The position numbers were made by a program, and so were the translations under genes. The notes below the pieces were generated by a model. It saw only the letters and a program-made list of their open reading frames with translations, was not told the origin of the DNA and did not search any database. DNA of 64,000 bases, from contig NZ_JANCLT010000009.1 in the NCBI RefSeq assembly GCF_024294785.1, positions 62,001 to 126,000 of the forward strand. The letters run 5' to 3'. Origin of the DNA: Ectobacillus ponti. GTDB taxonomy: Bacteria > Bacillota > Bacilli > Bacillales > Bacillaceae_G. Positions 43,122-51,669 of this stretch are shown here, in pieces. Numbering within the stretch: position 1 is the stretch's first letter; each line of letters opens with the position of its first letter.

Positions 43122-43410
43122 AATTAACTTTCAGTTAAATCCCCCCAGGGAGCGTAAATATTTTTGTGTAAATGGTTTTCCAACTATATGATGAGACACG
43201 GCATGACTGGGAGAGGGGGACATGATAGGCCGGTGTGCCGGGCGCTGCCTTGCCTTTTCAAAGGTAGCGCTCAAGCAATGGGCATCATGCCCGAGAGACT
43301 CCCTGTCAAGCCGGACTAGCCAAACATCACCAAATATTATCAACTATTCAGATACAACCGTCCCCATTGGATTCCGTCCTATTTCCACATTTTCTAATAA
43401 ACATAAACTA
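43122..43410. other. Non-coding stretch with an IS256-like end (left border of the catabolic island)
   Basis: No gene is recognisable. At 43148-43174 the sequence GGGAGCGTAAATATTTTTG followed by TGTAAATG resembles, in reverse, the terminal inverted repeats of IS256-family elements (TTTACACAAAAATATTTACG). A related sequence occurs at 51181-51206. GC-rich palindromic patches follow (GGCCGGTGTGCCGGGCG at about 43229). From about 43330 the base composition becomes AT-rich and stays so into the catabolic genes. Confidence 0.5.
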
Positions 43411-44295
43411 TCAAGAAACCCCTACCTTCATAAGCATACCATCAAGAGGACGATCCATTTGTGCTTCCAACCACTTAGCTGTTTCTATTAATGCTTTCAA
43501 GTTGACATCCACTGCAACGCCCATCTGCAGAAACATATTCACCATATCCTCTGTACACACATTCCCCACAGCCTTAGGTGCGAACGGACAGCCCCCAAGC
43601 CCTGCAATGGAAGAATCAAAGCGTCTAACACCCGCCTGATATCCAGCTAACGTATTGGCCAAACCCAGTCCCCGAGTGTTATGGAAGTGTAAGCCCAATT
43701 TGCACGAAGAGCCAAACGTGTTCATGAAAGTTTGTACGATTTCTATAACTTGTGCAGGATTCGCCATTCCGGTTGTATCAGCCAAGGTAATCTCTTCAGC
43801 ACCTGCTGTTAGGAATGCTTCTGCTACCCGCAGCAAGCGCTCAACGGGAACTTTGCCCCCATAGGGACAGCCAAAGGCTGTTCCGAGAATGCCAACACTC
43901 TTTTTTCCCGCATGCATTCCATCTCGTATGACTTCAACAAGTTCAGAAACGGATTGGTCAACGGTTCTTCTTGCGTTTCTCATATTGAATGCATCACTTG
44001 TAGCGGTTACAACATGGATGGTATCAACTTGTGTGTGGGCAGCTCTCTCCATTCCCGAACGGCTTAGAACAAGCCCCGCGTAGGAAACGGCCTCTCGTTT
44101 GGGGAGCCGGGCCATGACTTCTTCCGCATCCGCCATTTGTGGAATGACTTTAGGATTTACAAAAGAAACTGCCTCAATCTTTTGAATACCGGCTTCTATC
44201 AACTTTAGAATGAGATTTACTTTTGTGTCAGTTGAAATCTGTTGTTTCTCATTTTGCAAGCCATCCCTTGGACCCACTTCACAAATATGAATCAT
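43411..44295 (-). CDS. Hydroxymethylglutaryl-CoA lyase family protein
   Basis: A 294-residue HMGL-like TIM-barrel aldolase. It shows the N-terminal EVGPRDGLQNE (catalytic Arg/Asp), the metal ligands in GLHFHNTRGLGLAN and the active-site cysteine loop GLGGCPFAPKAVGN. HMG-CoA lyase cleaves HMG-CoA to acetyl-CoA and acetoacetate; relatives cleave other 3-hydroxyacyl-CoA esters. It overlaps the upstream GntR gene by ATGA. Its place opposite a CoA transferase and ring-opening hydrolases suggests it performs the final C-C cleavage of a pathway. Confidence 0.9.
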   Translation of the reverse strand: MIHICEVGPRDGLQNEKQQISTDTKVNLILKLIEAGIQKIEAVSFVNPKVIPQMADAEEVMARLPKREAVSYAGLVLSRSGMERAAHTQVDTIHVVTATSDAFNMRNARRTVDQSVSELVEVIRDGMHAGKKSVGILGTAFGCPYGGKVPVERLLRVAEAFLTAGAEEITLADTTGMANPAQVIEIVQTFMNTFGSSCKLGLHFHNTRGLGLANTLAGYQAGVRRFDSSIAGLGGCPFAPKAVGNVCTEDMVNMFLQMGVAVDVNLKALIETAKWLEAQMDRPLDGMLMKVGVS

Positions 44296-44960
44296 ACAAA
44301 TTCCCTCTTTTCCATCCGATTTTGTATTTCCTCCAAATGGTCGAGTACATGGTCTCTGGCCTGGTATACGTGTTCTTGCATCACAATCTTGGCTCGTTCG
44401 GCATCTTGACGCTCAATGGCTGTAACCATTGTCTCATGCGCCTGCAAGGAAGCTTGGATTTGCCCTAAATCATACCAGTAGAAGGAGTGGAACATCAGCG
44501 GCAGCATTACTACTTTAGAAATATGGAATCGCAGGTGCTCATTTTGGGAAGCTGTAATCACAGCTTCATGGAAGAGCTGATTGATTTTCATTACTTCGTG
44601 AATGGTGTGAAGATCTAAGGAAGACTCCTTTTGTAGGGCTTCCTTATAACGAAGGTTTGCTGCACGCATGCTTGCAATGTCATCCACTGAACGATAGACA
44701 GCGGCCTGGCTAGCAGCGTAGCTTTCTAACAATGCCCGCAGGTTGTAGATTTGTTGAATGTCCTCTCTCGTAAAAGAGCGAACAGACACCCCTTTCTTTA
44801 ATGCTGTAACCAGCCCATCGTGCTCTAACTGCTTAAGGGCCTCCCGGATTGGCGTTCGACTGACATGGAACTCACTTGCCAGCATCTCTTCTGTTAACCT
44901 CTTTCCGGGTTCAAACGTACCAGTAATGATTGCATTTTTAATAGCTTCATATAAATCCAT
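44292..44960 (-). CDS. GntR-family regulator (FCD type) of the catabolic island
   Basis: A 222-residue GntR regulator with an N-terminal winged HTH (LYEAIKNAIITGTFEPGKRL, SEFHVSRTPIREALKQLEHD) and an FCD ligand domain (about 75-215; INQLFHEAVITASQNEHL). It is translationally coupled to the HMG-CoA lyase-like gene and diverges from the hydrolase operon. Two TTGTATAC-type palindromes in the divergent promoter region (44976-44989 and 45097-45106) match the usual operator form of this subfamily. It probably represses both transcripts until a pathway intermediate binds. Confidence 0.9.
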   Translation of the reverse strand: MDLYEAIKNAIITGTFEPGKRLTEEMLASEFHVSRTPIREALKQLEHDGLVTALKKGVSVRSFTREDIQQIYNLRALLESYAASQAAVYRSVDDIASMRAANLRYKEALQKESSLDLHTIHEVMKINQLFHEAVITASQNEHLRFHISKVVMLPLMFHSFYWYDLGQIQASLQAHETMVTAIERQDAERAKIVMQEHVYQARDHVLDHLEEIQNRMEKREFV

Positions 44961-44975
44961 ATGTCACCTCTATAA

Positions 44976-44989
44976 CATTGTATACAATG
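44976..44989. promoter_or_regulatory. GntR operator 1
   Basis: Perfect palindrome CATTGTATACAATG, 15 bp upstream of the GntR start codon; likely autoregulation site. Confidence 0.75.
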
Positions 44990-45088
44990 GTGCCTTTCTA
45001 CAGAAATATTCCATGATTGCAAAATTAAAACGATGACTGATAAATAAGGGATTTACCCATATTTCTCTATATCCATTGTAAAAAAATA

Positions 45089-45118
45089 TTGACTCTTTGT
45101 ATACAGTAATGATATATT
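45089..45118 (+). promoter_or_regulatory. Promoter of the hydrolase operon with GntR operator 2 in the spacer
   Basis: TTGACT (45089-45094), 18-bp spacer, TATATT (45113-45118). The spacer contains TTGTATACAG (45097-45106), which shares the TTGTATACA core of operator 1, so binding would block RNA polymerase. Confidence 0.7.
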
Positions 45119-45159
45119 TTTTTACAGAATTATCAGAATATTAAGGAGGGTGGTGTGCG

Positions 45160-45786
45160 ATGAAACAGGATGTGTTTGAAGGTTTTGGGTCGGCAGTGGG
45201 ACCCGGGGTGCGACCTGCCATCATTGTGGTAGATTTTATCCACGGATTTACAGATCCCGATTGTCTGCTTGGGTCTAACATGGACAAGGAGATTGCCGCT
45301 ACGAAAGAACTGTTAGATATTGCAAGAGAAAAAGGGATTCTCATTGTTTTCACCACAGTCGTGTATGAGACTCACTATAAGGATGGGGGACACTTTATTA
45401 AGAAAATCCCAGCTCTTAAGGCTTTGACTGCAGAGAGTGAATGGGTAAAAGTGGACAAGAGACTCACAAGAAACGCAGACACAGAACCTTTAGTGATTAA
45501 GAAATATGCAAGCTCCTTCTTCGGCACTTCACTTTCCTCCATGCTGACAGCTGAGAAAATCGACACGGTAATCCTTGCAGGCTGCACAACATCAGGCTGT
45601 GTCCGGGCCACAGCTGTTGACGCGCTTCAACATGGCTATCGTGTCATCATCCCTGAAGAGTGTGTTGGCGACCGCTCTTCACAAGCACATCAAGCAAACT
45701 TGTATGATATTCAAACAAAATACGGGGATGTCGTAACGCTTGAAACTGTAAAAACCTATTTGAAAGGGGAATTTGTTCATGTTTAG
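45160..45786 (+). CDS. Isochorismatase-family cysteine hydrolase (N-carbamoylsarcosine amidase/maleamate amidohydrolase-like)
   Basis: A 208-residue hydrolase with the catalytic triad Asp25 (VVDFIHGF), Lys115 (IKKYASSFFGT) and Cys147 (AGCTTSGCVRATAVDAL). The SGCVRAT motif and length match the N-carbamoylsarcosine amidase and maleamate amidohydrolase branch, which release ammonia (and CO2 for carbamoyl compounds). A good ribosome site (GGAGGGTGG) precedes the ATG. It is the first gene of an operon with hydantoinase subunits; a ring-opened amide or ureido acid made by them is the probable substrate. Confidence 0.88.
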   Translation: MKQDVFEGFGSAVGPGVRPAIIVVDFIHGFTDPDCLLGSNMDKEIAATKELLDIAREKGILIVFTTVVYETHYKDGGHFIKKIPALKALTAESEWVKVDKRLTRNADTEPLVIKKYASSFFGTSLSSMLTAEKIDTVILAGCTTSGCVRATAVDALQHGYRVIIPEECVGDRSSQAHQANLYDIQTKYGDVVTLETVKTYLKGEFVHV

Positions 45787-47842
45787 GGTTGCTGTTGACG
45801 TAGGAGGAACCTTCACTGATATCGTGCTGCAAGATGAAGCGACGGGCCAGATTTATGGCACAAAAACACCGTCTACTCCATCAGACCAGTCTATTGGCCT
45901 GATGAATGGAATTGAGAAGATTTGTAAGGAAACAGGAATAGACATGGGTGAGCTCCGTTCCATTATTCACGGGACAACAGTGGCAACCAATGCTGTATTA
46001 GAAGGGAAAGGGGCCAAGGTTGGTTTAATTACAACGATGGGCTTTGAACAAATTCTCCATGTGGCGCGTTCCTGGACACCGGCTCCTGTAAGTGCCTGGA
46101 TGGGGTTCCTGAAACCAGACCCATTAGCAGACCTGGTGCTCACCCGGGGAGTGAAGGAACGAATTGCATCAAACGGGGAAGTTCTAGTACCCATTGACAT
46201 TGTAGATGTAAAAGAGAAAATCCAAGATTTATACGCAAAAGGCGTAGATAGCCTGACCATTAGCTTGATCAACTCCTATGCCAATCCTCAACATGAGAAG
46301 TTGATTCAAGACATTGCTGAATCAATCAATCCAACAATCCCTGTCACCATCTCCTACGATATCCTTCCTGAATTCAGAGAATATGAAAGAACCCTAACAA
46401 CCGTAATGAACTCCTATGTCCGTCCATCCATGCAAAGGTATCTCCGTAACATTGAAAATAAGCTCCAAGATCAGAATTTAGATAAAAGAGTCAGTATTGT
46501 ACGGTCTGACGGCGGACTGATGAGCATTCCAGCTGCAGCTGCGCGTCCTGTTCATACCATGCTGTCAGGTCCTTCAGGCGGTGTCACGGCCTCCGCGATG
46601 ATTGGTGTCCAAACAGGCTATCGGAATGTCATTTCATTTGATATTGGCGGCACTTCTACTGACGTCGCACTGACTTATGATGGCAAACCACGGGTGTCAA
46701 GGGAAACCAAGGTAGGCGTGTTCCCGGTAAAAGCCCCTTCACTAGAAGTCGTAAGTATCGGGGCAGGCGGCGGTTCCATCGCTCATGTTCCTTTAACCGG
46801 TGCGTTGCGGGTAGGGCCACAAAGTGCAGGTGCTGAACCAGGTCCGGCTTGCTACGGCAAAGGTGGGACAGAACCAACAGTAACAGATGCCAACGTCGTG
46901 CTCGGCTACTTGCCTCCAAACCTCGTCGGCGGGGAAATGCAGTTGGATGTGGAGGCAGCGAAGGAAGCAGTTAGAACAATAGCTGATAAGCTGGATACGG
47001 ACATTTACCGGGCTGCCAAGGGAATCTACGACATTGTAAATGAGAATATGTACGGTGCAATTCGCGTCGTATCTGTCGAAAAAGGATATGACCCGCGTGA
47101 GTTCTCGCTTCTCGCACTCGGTGGAGCAGGTCCATTACACGGCAACGCGCTTGGCAGTCTTTCCGGCAGCTTCCCGGTTATCGTTCCACAAACCCCGGGC
47201 GTTCTGTCAGCTCTTGGATTTTTACAATCAGATATCCGGAATGAGTTTTCCAAAACCTTTATCCGGGTACTGTCACAAATTACAGAATCTGATATTACAG
47301 AGGAACTGCAGGCTTTAGGTGCAGAGTGTATTTCATGGTTGGAGCAGGAATCCGTAGAGAAGTCACAGAGCATAGTGAAATATGAAGTAGACGTGCGATA
47401 CTTCCGTCAGGGCTTCGAGATTCCAATCGAAATCACACTTGCTGATGTAGCTCAACAGGGGCTGAACTTGCTGAAGGACCGTTTCGATGCAATTCATCAG
47501 CAAATATACGGCTTTACCATGGATACGGAGCTTGAAATTGTCAATGTGCGGGCCGTAGCAATTGGACAGGTCATGTCGCCTGAGCTGCCAATTAGCGAGC
47601 CGGGATCGGAAGATGCTTCCCATGCCATCGTGGATGCAGAGCATCAGGCGTACTTCGACGGGGCGTTTCAAAAGACTCCGATTTACGACAGAAAGCTGCT
47701 GCAGCCTAATAACCGGATTGCAGGTCCGGCGATTGTGGTGCAGAAAGATACAACAACACTTGTGCAGCCGGGGTTTTATGCAGAGGTTGACCAGTATATG
47801 AATCTGTTAATTCACAGGAGGGATCGGAATGAAGAAAATTGA
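45779..47842 (+). CDS. hyuA: Hydantoinase/oxoprolinase subunit A (HyuA)
   Basis: A 687-residue protein of the HyuA/N-methylhydantoinase A/5-oxoprolinase N-terminal family, an ATP-dependent ring-opening hydrolase working with HyuB. ASKHA-type ATP-binding motifs are present: FRVAVDVGGTFTDIVL at the N terminus, GTTVATNAVLEGKGAKVGL, MLSGPSGGVTASAMIG and FDIGGTSTDVAL. The ATG at 45779 overlaps the previous gene by 8 bases and follows AAAGGGG. Family members hydrolyse hydantoins, 5-oxoproline, lactams or acetone-type substrates, so the substrate must be read from context. Confidence 0.92.
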   Translation: MFRVAVDVGGTFTDIVLQDEATGQIYGTKTPSTPSDQSIGLMNGIEKICKETGIDMGELRSIIHGTTVATNAVLEGKGAKVGLITTMGFEQILHVARSWTPAPVSAWMGFLKPDPLADLVLTRGVKERIASNGEVLVPIDIVDVKEKIQDLYAKGVDSLTISLINSYANPQHEKLIQDIAESINPTIPVTISYDILPEFREYERTLTTVMNSYVRPSMQRYLRNIENKLQDQNLDKRVSIVRSDGGLMSIPAAAARPVHTMLSGPSGGVTASAMIGVQTGYRNVISFDIGGTSTDVALTYDGKPRVSRETKVGVFPVKAPSLEVVSIGAGGGSIAHVPLTGALRVGPQSAGAEPGPACYGKGGTEPTVTDANVVLGYLPPNLVGGEMQLDVEAAKEAVRTIADKLDTDIYRAAKGIYDIVNENMYGAIRVVSVEKGYDPREFSLLALGGAGPLHGNALGSLSGSFPVIVPQTPGVLSALGFLQSDIRNEFSKTFIRVLSQITESDITEELQALGAECISWLEQESVEKSQSIVKYEVDVRYFRQGFEIPIEITLADVAQQGLNLLKDRFDAIHQQIYGFTMDTELEIVNVRAVAIGQVMSPELPISEPGSEDASHAIVDAEHQAYFDGAFQKTPIYDRKLLQPNNRIAGPAIVVQKDTTTLVQPGFYAEVDQYMNLLIHRRDRNEEN

Positions 47843-49586
47843 TTCAATTACCGTTGATATTATTGAGAATGCCCTCAAAAATATCAAAGAGGAAATGGAT
47901 GTCACTCTGTTTCGTTCCGCTATGTCACCCGTTATCCGGGAACAGCATGACTGCTTTCCGATGATTACGGATCCAGAGGGCAAAATGGTTGTGGGGAATT
48001 TTGGCTCCCACGTACCTGAAGTTGTGAATCAATTCCCTGAAGGAATTCATGAGGGCGATGTGATCTTTTTAAGTGACCCGTACAGCTGCGGCGGCTCCAT
48101 CTCCCACATTAACGATTGGATGATTATCAACCCAATTTTCTTCCAAAAGCAAATTGTGGGGTATGCATCTATGTTTGGACACGTCATGGATGTTGGTGGG
48201 CCAGTGCCGTCCAGTATGCCTGTAGCAGCAACTACTATTTTTGGTGAAGGTGTACGTTTTCCTCCTGTCAAGCTGTTTGAGAAAGGGAAACTAAACGAAG
48301 CCATTATTAAGATCATAAAGGCAAACACAAGAACGCCTTTGGAAAACTACAGTGATCTGATGGCCATTGTTGCCTCCTGCCGCACAGCAGAAAACCGGGT
48401 GAAAGAGCTCTGTGAGCGCTTCGGGGCAGAGGCATATCTCGGAGCACTTGATGCGCTGCTGGAACGGACAAATCGCATGATGCGGCAGCTTATCGTGAAT
48501 TTCCTTCCTGAGGAGCCTGTATCCTTTGCGGACTACATTGATGACGATGGCTTGGGAAATGGTCCGTTTAAAATGAACCTGACCATCTGGCGGGAAGGGG
48601 ACCAAGCGTACTTTGACTGGACAGGAACAGATAAGCAATCCCCTGGTCCAATCAATTATTACCTCAGTGATTCCATGTTCAAGATGTTCATTGGTTCATT
48701 CTTAATATCAGTCTTTGACCCTGCCATTATGTTCAACGACGGGTTTTATGATGTACTGCACATAAAAACCCCGGAAGAAAGCTTGCTGAGACCGAAGTTT
48801 CCAGCCGCGTTAGGGTGTCGGACACATGCGTTAAGCCGTCTGTTTGACGTACTGAGTGGAGCCCTTTCTATTAAGACACCACAAAACAGCCCTGCGGCAG
48901 GCTACGGTACAAGTCCATATTTCATCTACTCCGGGCATGATCAGGAAGGCCGCTACTTCAACCTCATGGAGGTCATGTACGGAGGTCTGCCAGGCAGACC
49001 AATTGGAGACGGTTTGGATGGACACTCCTGGTGGCCGGCTTTTGTTAACATTCCGACGGAATACCTGGAAACCTACTATCCATTGCGTGTGGAGCTCTAC
49101 GAGACAGGCATGGACTCCGGCGGGGCAGGCTTCCATCGTGGTGGTAATTGCAATAGAAAGCTGTATACTTGTCTCGCAGCAGGGACTGTGTCCATCCATG
49201 ATGATCGTTCGTCCATCCAACCGTGGGGTATTAATGGAGGGGAGCCGGGCTCTTCATCTCACAAAACCCTCATCAAAAAGGATGGGACTAGAATCGAACT
49301 TCCTTCCAAAATTGACAATGTAGTTGTGGAAGAAGGAGATCAAATTTTGTTTGTGACTGCCGGAAGCGGCGGTTGGGGTGACCCGCTTGAACGTGATCCG
49401 CAAAAGGTGCTTTTGGATGTGGACAGAGGGCTGGTAAGCGCAGAAAAAGCTCTACATTCCTATGGGGTTGTCACAGGCCAAACTGGAGAAATTGACGAGC
49501 AAAAAACAACTGAAATGCGTGCAAAGCTGGCGGCAGAAAGAGGAGAATTGAAGTCATTCCATTTTGGAAATCGTGTGTTTGCTTAA
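47829..49586 (+). CDS. hyuB: Hydantoinase/oxoprolinase subunit B (HyuB)
   Basis: A 585-residue protein of the HyuB/5-oxoprolinase C-terminal family, the partner of HyuA. Typical features are the N terminus TVDIIENALKNIKEEMDVTL, REQHDCFPMITDPEG, the metal-binding DPYSCGGSISHINDW and the C-terminal GSGGWGDPLERDP. It overlaps hyuA by 14 bases with its own ribosome site (GGAGGGA). Length fits the family. A terminator follows 18 bp after the stop, but the CoA transferase gene continues in the same direction. Confidence 0.93.
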   Translation: MKKIDSITVDIIENALKNIKEEMDVTLFRSAMSPVIREQHDCFPMITDPEGKMVVGNFGSHVPEVVNQFPEGIHEGDVIFLSDPYSCGGSISHINDWMIINPIFFQKQIVGYASMFGHVMDVGGPVPSSMPVAATTIFGEGVRFPPVKLFEKGKLNEAIIKIIKANTRTPLENYSDLMAIVASCRTAENRVKELCERFGAEAYLGALDALLERTNRMMRQLIVNFLPEEPVSFADYIDDDGLGNGPFKMNLTIWREGDQAYFDWTGTDKQSPGPINYYLSDSMFKMFIGSFLISVFDPAIMFNDGFYDVLHIKTPEESLLRPKFPAALGCRTHALSRLFDVLSGALSIKTPQNSPAAGYGTSPYFIYSGHDQEGRYFNLMEVMYGGLPGRPIGDGLDGHSWWPAFVNIPTEYLETYYPLRVELYETGMDSGGAGFHRGGNCNRKLYTCLAAGTVSIHDDRSSIQPWGINGGEPGSSSHKTLIKKDGTRIELPSKIDNVVVEEGDQILFVTAGSGGWGDPLERDPQKVLLDVDRGLVSAEKALHSYGVVTGQTGEIDEQKTTEMRAKLAAERGELKSFHFGNRVFA

Positions 49587-49604
49587 TTTCTTTGCGCCGT
49601 TTCA

Positions 49605-49641
49605 GCAGCCTTGCCAAGCTATCTTGGCAAGGCTGCTTTTA
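49605..49641 (+). terminator. Terminator after hyuB
   Basis: A perfect 14-bp stem GCAGCCTTGCCAAG/CTTGGCAAGGCTGC with a 4-base loop and TTTT. It splits the hydrolase operon from the CoA transferase gene, at least partly. Confidence 0.9.
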
Positions 49642-49775
49642 CAGAAGAAAAGGTGCAGTCCTGTCGGGATTGTTTGGTTTCCATATATCCCCTGCTATTT
49701 GAAATTTATAAAGATAATGTCTTGTGCCATTCGTAGATACTGCTGTTTCAATATAAGAGATTGGGAGGAATATAT

Positions 49776-50978
49776 ATGACTCAAGAGCGTCTCCCTTTAC
49801 AGGGAATTCGTGTTTTAGAGCTAGGGACACTCCTGGCTGGTCCGTTCTCAGGAAGGCTGCTTGCTGATTTTGGTGCTGAGGTCATTAAGATTGAGCCGCC
49901 TGATAAACCGGACCCTATGCGAAAATGGGGGAAGCAAGTAGAGGAACAAGGGTTATGGTGGCCAATTCAATCGCGAAACAAGAAATCCATTACTCTTAAT
50001 TTACGGGAAGAAGAAGGGCAAAGAATGTTTAAAGAATTGGCGGCGAAAAGTGATATCATTATTGAAAACTTCCGGCCGGGCACCATGGAAAAGTGGAACC
50101 TGTCATATGAAGAGTTGGCAGCCGTAAACGAGAAGTTAATTATGGTCAGAACCTCTGGGTTTGGCCAGACGGGCCCCTATAAAAACAGAGCTGGTTTTGG
50201 AAGCGTTGGGGAGGCAATGGGTGGGCTTCGTTATGTAACCGGCTTTCCGGACCGTGCGCCCTCACGAATTGGAATTTCTATTGGAGACACATTAGCCGCA
50301 TTATTTGCCACCATCGGCTGTCTGACAGCACTGCAGGAGCGAAATCATTCAGGAAAAGGGCAAGTAGTGGATACTGCACTATACGAGGCGGTATTTGCCG
50401 TAATGGAAAGCATTATTCCGGACTACATGCTTGCCGGATACATTCGTGAGAGAATGGGAAACATCTTGCCGGGTGTTGCACCCTCTAATATATACTTTAC
50501 AAAAGATAAGACCTACGTAGTCATTGGAGCAAATGCGGATGGTGTCTTTAAACGTCTATGTCAAGCGATGGAGAAGCCGGAACTGGCGGAACATCCTAAC
50601 TACGCAACCCACACGGCACGTGGTGAAAACATGAAGGCTTTAGATGCCCTGATTGAAGAGTGGACAAAGACATTGCCGGCAAAAGAGTGCCTGGCAAGAT
50701 TAGAAGACTTTGGCGTTCCATCCGGGCTTATTTATTCCGCAAAGGACATTTTGGAAGACCCGCACTATCAAGAAAGAGAAATGATTATTAAAGTAGAGCA
50801 TCCCACATTAGGAGAGTTTCCAATGCCTGGAGTTGTACCAAAGCTCAGCAGAACACCAGGTAGAGTAAGCCAGCCTGGCCCTGAAAAAATGGGAAAGCAC
50901 AATGAAGAGATTTATGGTGAATTGCTCCAAACATCTCATCATGAGCTTACTCGCTTAAAGGAAGACGGCATCATCTAA
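49776..50978 (+). CDS. Class III (CaiB/BaiF) CoA transferase
   Basis: A 400-residue family III CoA transferase, which moves CoA between carboxylic acids through an aspartyl-CoA anhydride. The N terminus (LPLQGIRVLELGTLLAGPF) and the ENFRPGTMEKW motif are canonical. The catalytic Asp is at about 171 in GISIGDTLAALFA. The ATG follows GGGAGGAATATAT. It probably activates the acid released by the hydrolases so that the HMG-CoA lyase-like enzyme can cleave it. It has its own terminator and an intergenic gap of 190 bp for its own promoter. Confidence 0.92.
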   Translation: MTQERLPLQGIRVLELGTLLAGPFSGRLLADFGAEVIKIEPPDKPDPMRKWGKQVEEQGLWWPIQSRNKKSITLNLREEEGQRMFKELAAKSDIIIENFRPGTMEKWNLSYEELAAVNEKLIMVRTSGFGQTGPYKNRAGFGSVGEAMGGLRYVTGFPDRAPSRIGISIGDTLAALFATIGCLTALQERNHSGKGQVVDTALYEAVFAVMESIIPDYMLAGYIRERMGNILPGVAPSNIYFTKDKTYVVIGANADGVFKRLCQAMEKPELAEHPNYATHTARGENMKALDALIEEWTKTLPAKECLARLEDFGVPSGLIYSAKDILEDPHYQEREMIIKVEHPTLGEFPMPGVVPKLSRTPGRVSQPGPEKMGKHNEEIYGELLQTSHHELTRLKEDGII

Positions 50979-51051
50979 TGGGAGCTGTTTCCTGGTACTT
51001 GGAAGATGACAGAAAGTCTGAATAGTCTTACCCCCCTAATGTTTTATCTTG

Positions 51052-51084
51052 AACAGTCCTGTGGCTTTGCTAGGGACTGTTTTC
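51052..51084 (+). terminator. Terminator of the CoA transferase gene
   Basis: Stem AACAGTCC/GGACTGTT with a 14-base loop, then TTTCTG. Confidence 0.75.
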
Positions 51085-51180
51085 TGTTATAGTGTATGTC
51101 TTGTAAGCAAGAAGATATTTTTTGATGCTGTGTCTACAAACTGTTAGGGCAGACGAAACTGATTTTTGTGACCTGTCTAA

Positions 51181-51206
51181 GGGAGTAAACAATTTCTGTG
51201 CAAAAT
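51181..51206. mobile_element. IS256-like terminal sequence (right border of the catabolic island)
   Basis: GGGAGTAAACAATTTCTGTG, followed by CAAAAT, aligns with the 43148-43174 sequence (GGGAG, then TAAA, T-rich, TGTG, AAAT). Both resemble IS256-family inverted repeats read in the same direction. No transposase remains beside it. Confidence 0.35.
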
Positions 51207-51289
51207 ACACTTGTCATTTCGACAAAAAGTTGCCATAGGTAACTTGGAATGGTCTAAAAAAGGCCTAAAACCCCGCGTAACCATGTAAT

Positions 51290-51446
51290 CTTATTAAGAT
51301 GGCAGCCTTATTGCCAGCTTCTTTTTCTTCTTGTACAACTTGCAATTTAAACTCTTTGGAATACTTGCTTTTTCTCATGAAAAATCCCCCTGTAACTCGT
51401 TACTCTAAGTACAAGAAATCCTGCCTTAGAGTGTCTAAGTTCATTT
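51290..51446 (-). mobile_element. IS3-type element remnant with orfA N terminus
   Basis: On the minus strand an ATG at 51378 with AGGGGGATTTTTC upstream opens MRKSKYSKEFKLQVVQEEKE, a typical IS3-family OrfA start (HTH_Tnp_1). It runs for about 33 codons and then breaks at a stop. The sequence upstream of it (TGAACTTAGACACTCTAAGG at about 51427-51446) looks like the element's left end. The rest of the element is missing. Confidence 0.7.
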
Positions 51447-51589
51447 GGGGGCTAAAAAGAGGAAACTGCCATCGTGAAGAGATTAGAATGGAGAGGGATC
51501 CGAAGAAACACCCTTTCTGTCTCAGACAGTGTATGAGAGTACTACATTTCGTCAATATGCAGGACCTCTTGCATTCCGGTCCCTGGCAT

Positions 51590-51655
51590 AAGCCCCGCCT
51601 GCGCTATATGCCGTTGATGGCCACACATGCCATCCAACCCATTTCTTATTATAAT
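51590..51655. repeat. About 66-72-bp interspersed repeat, copy 1
   Basis: The stretch from GGCATAAGCCCCGCCTGCGC to CCCATTTCTTATTATAAT is repeated with roughly 80% identity at 53651-53720. Both copies contain the hairpin GATGGC-CACACAT-GCCATC and end in a TATTATAA-type -10 like sequence. Confidence 0.75.
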
Positions 51656-51669
51656 TGAAAGCGTTTACA
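51656..51669 (+). promoter_or_regulatory. Perfect cre (CcpA) consensus
   Basis: TGAAAGCGTTTACA fits the catabolite-responsive element consensus TGWAANCGNTNWCA at every position. It lies just after a TATTATAAT -10-like sequence, about 275 bp before the photolyase-like gene. Confidence 0.5.

Noticed and set aside
43131-43343. Minus-strand 70-codon frame at the island border as a transposase piece
   Set aside because: The translation shows no transposase motif; only the terminal sequence resembles an IS end.
51299-51658. 119-codon plus-strand open frame in the gap before the cryptochrome
   Set aside because: Its first part is antisense to the IS3 orfA remnant and the rest has no ribosome site or recognisable sequence.
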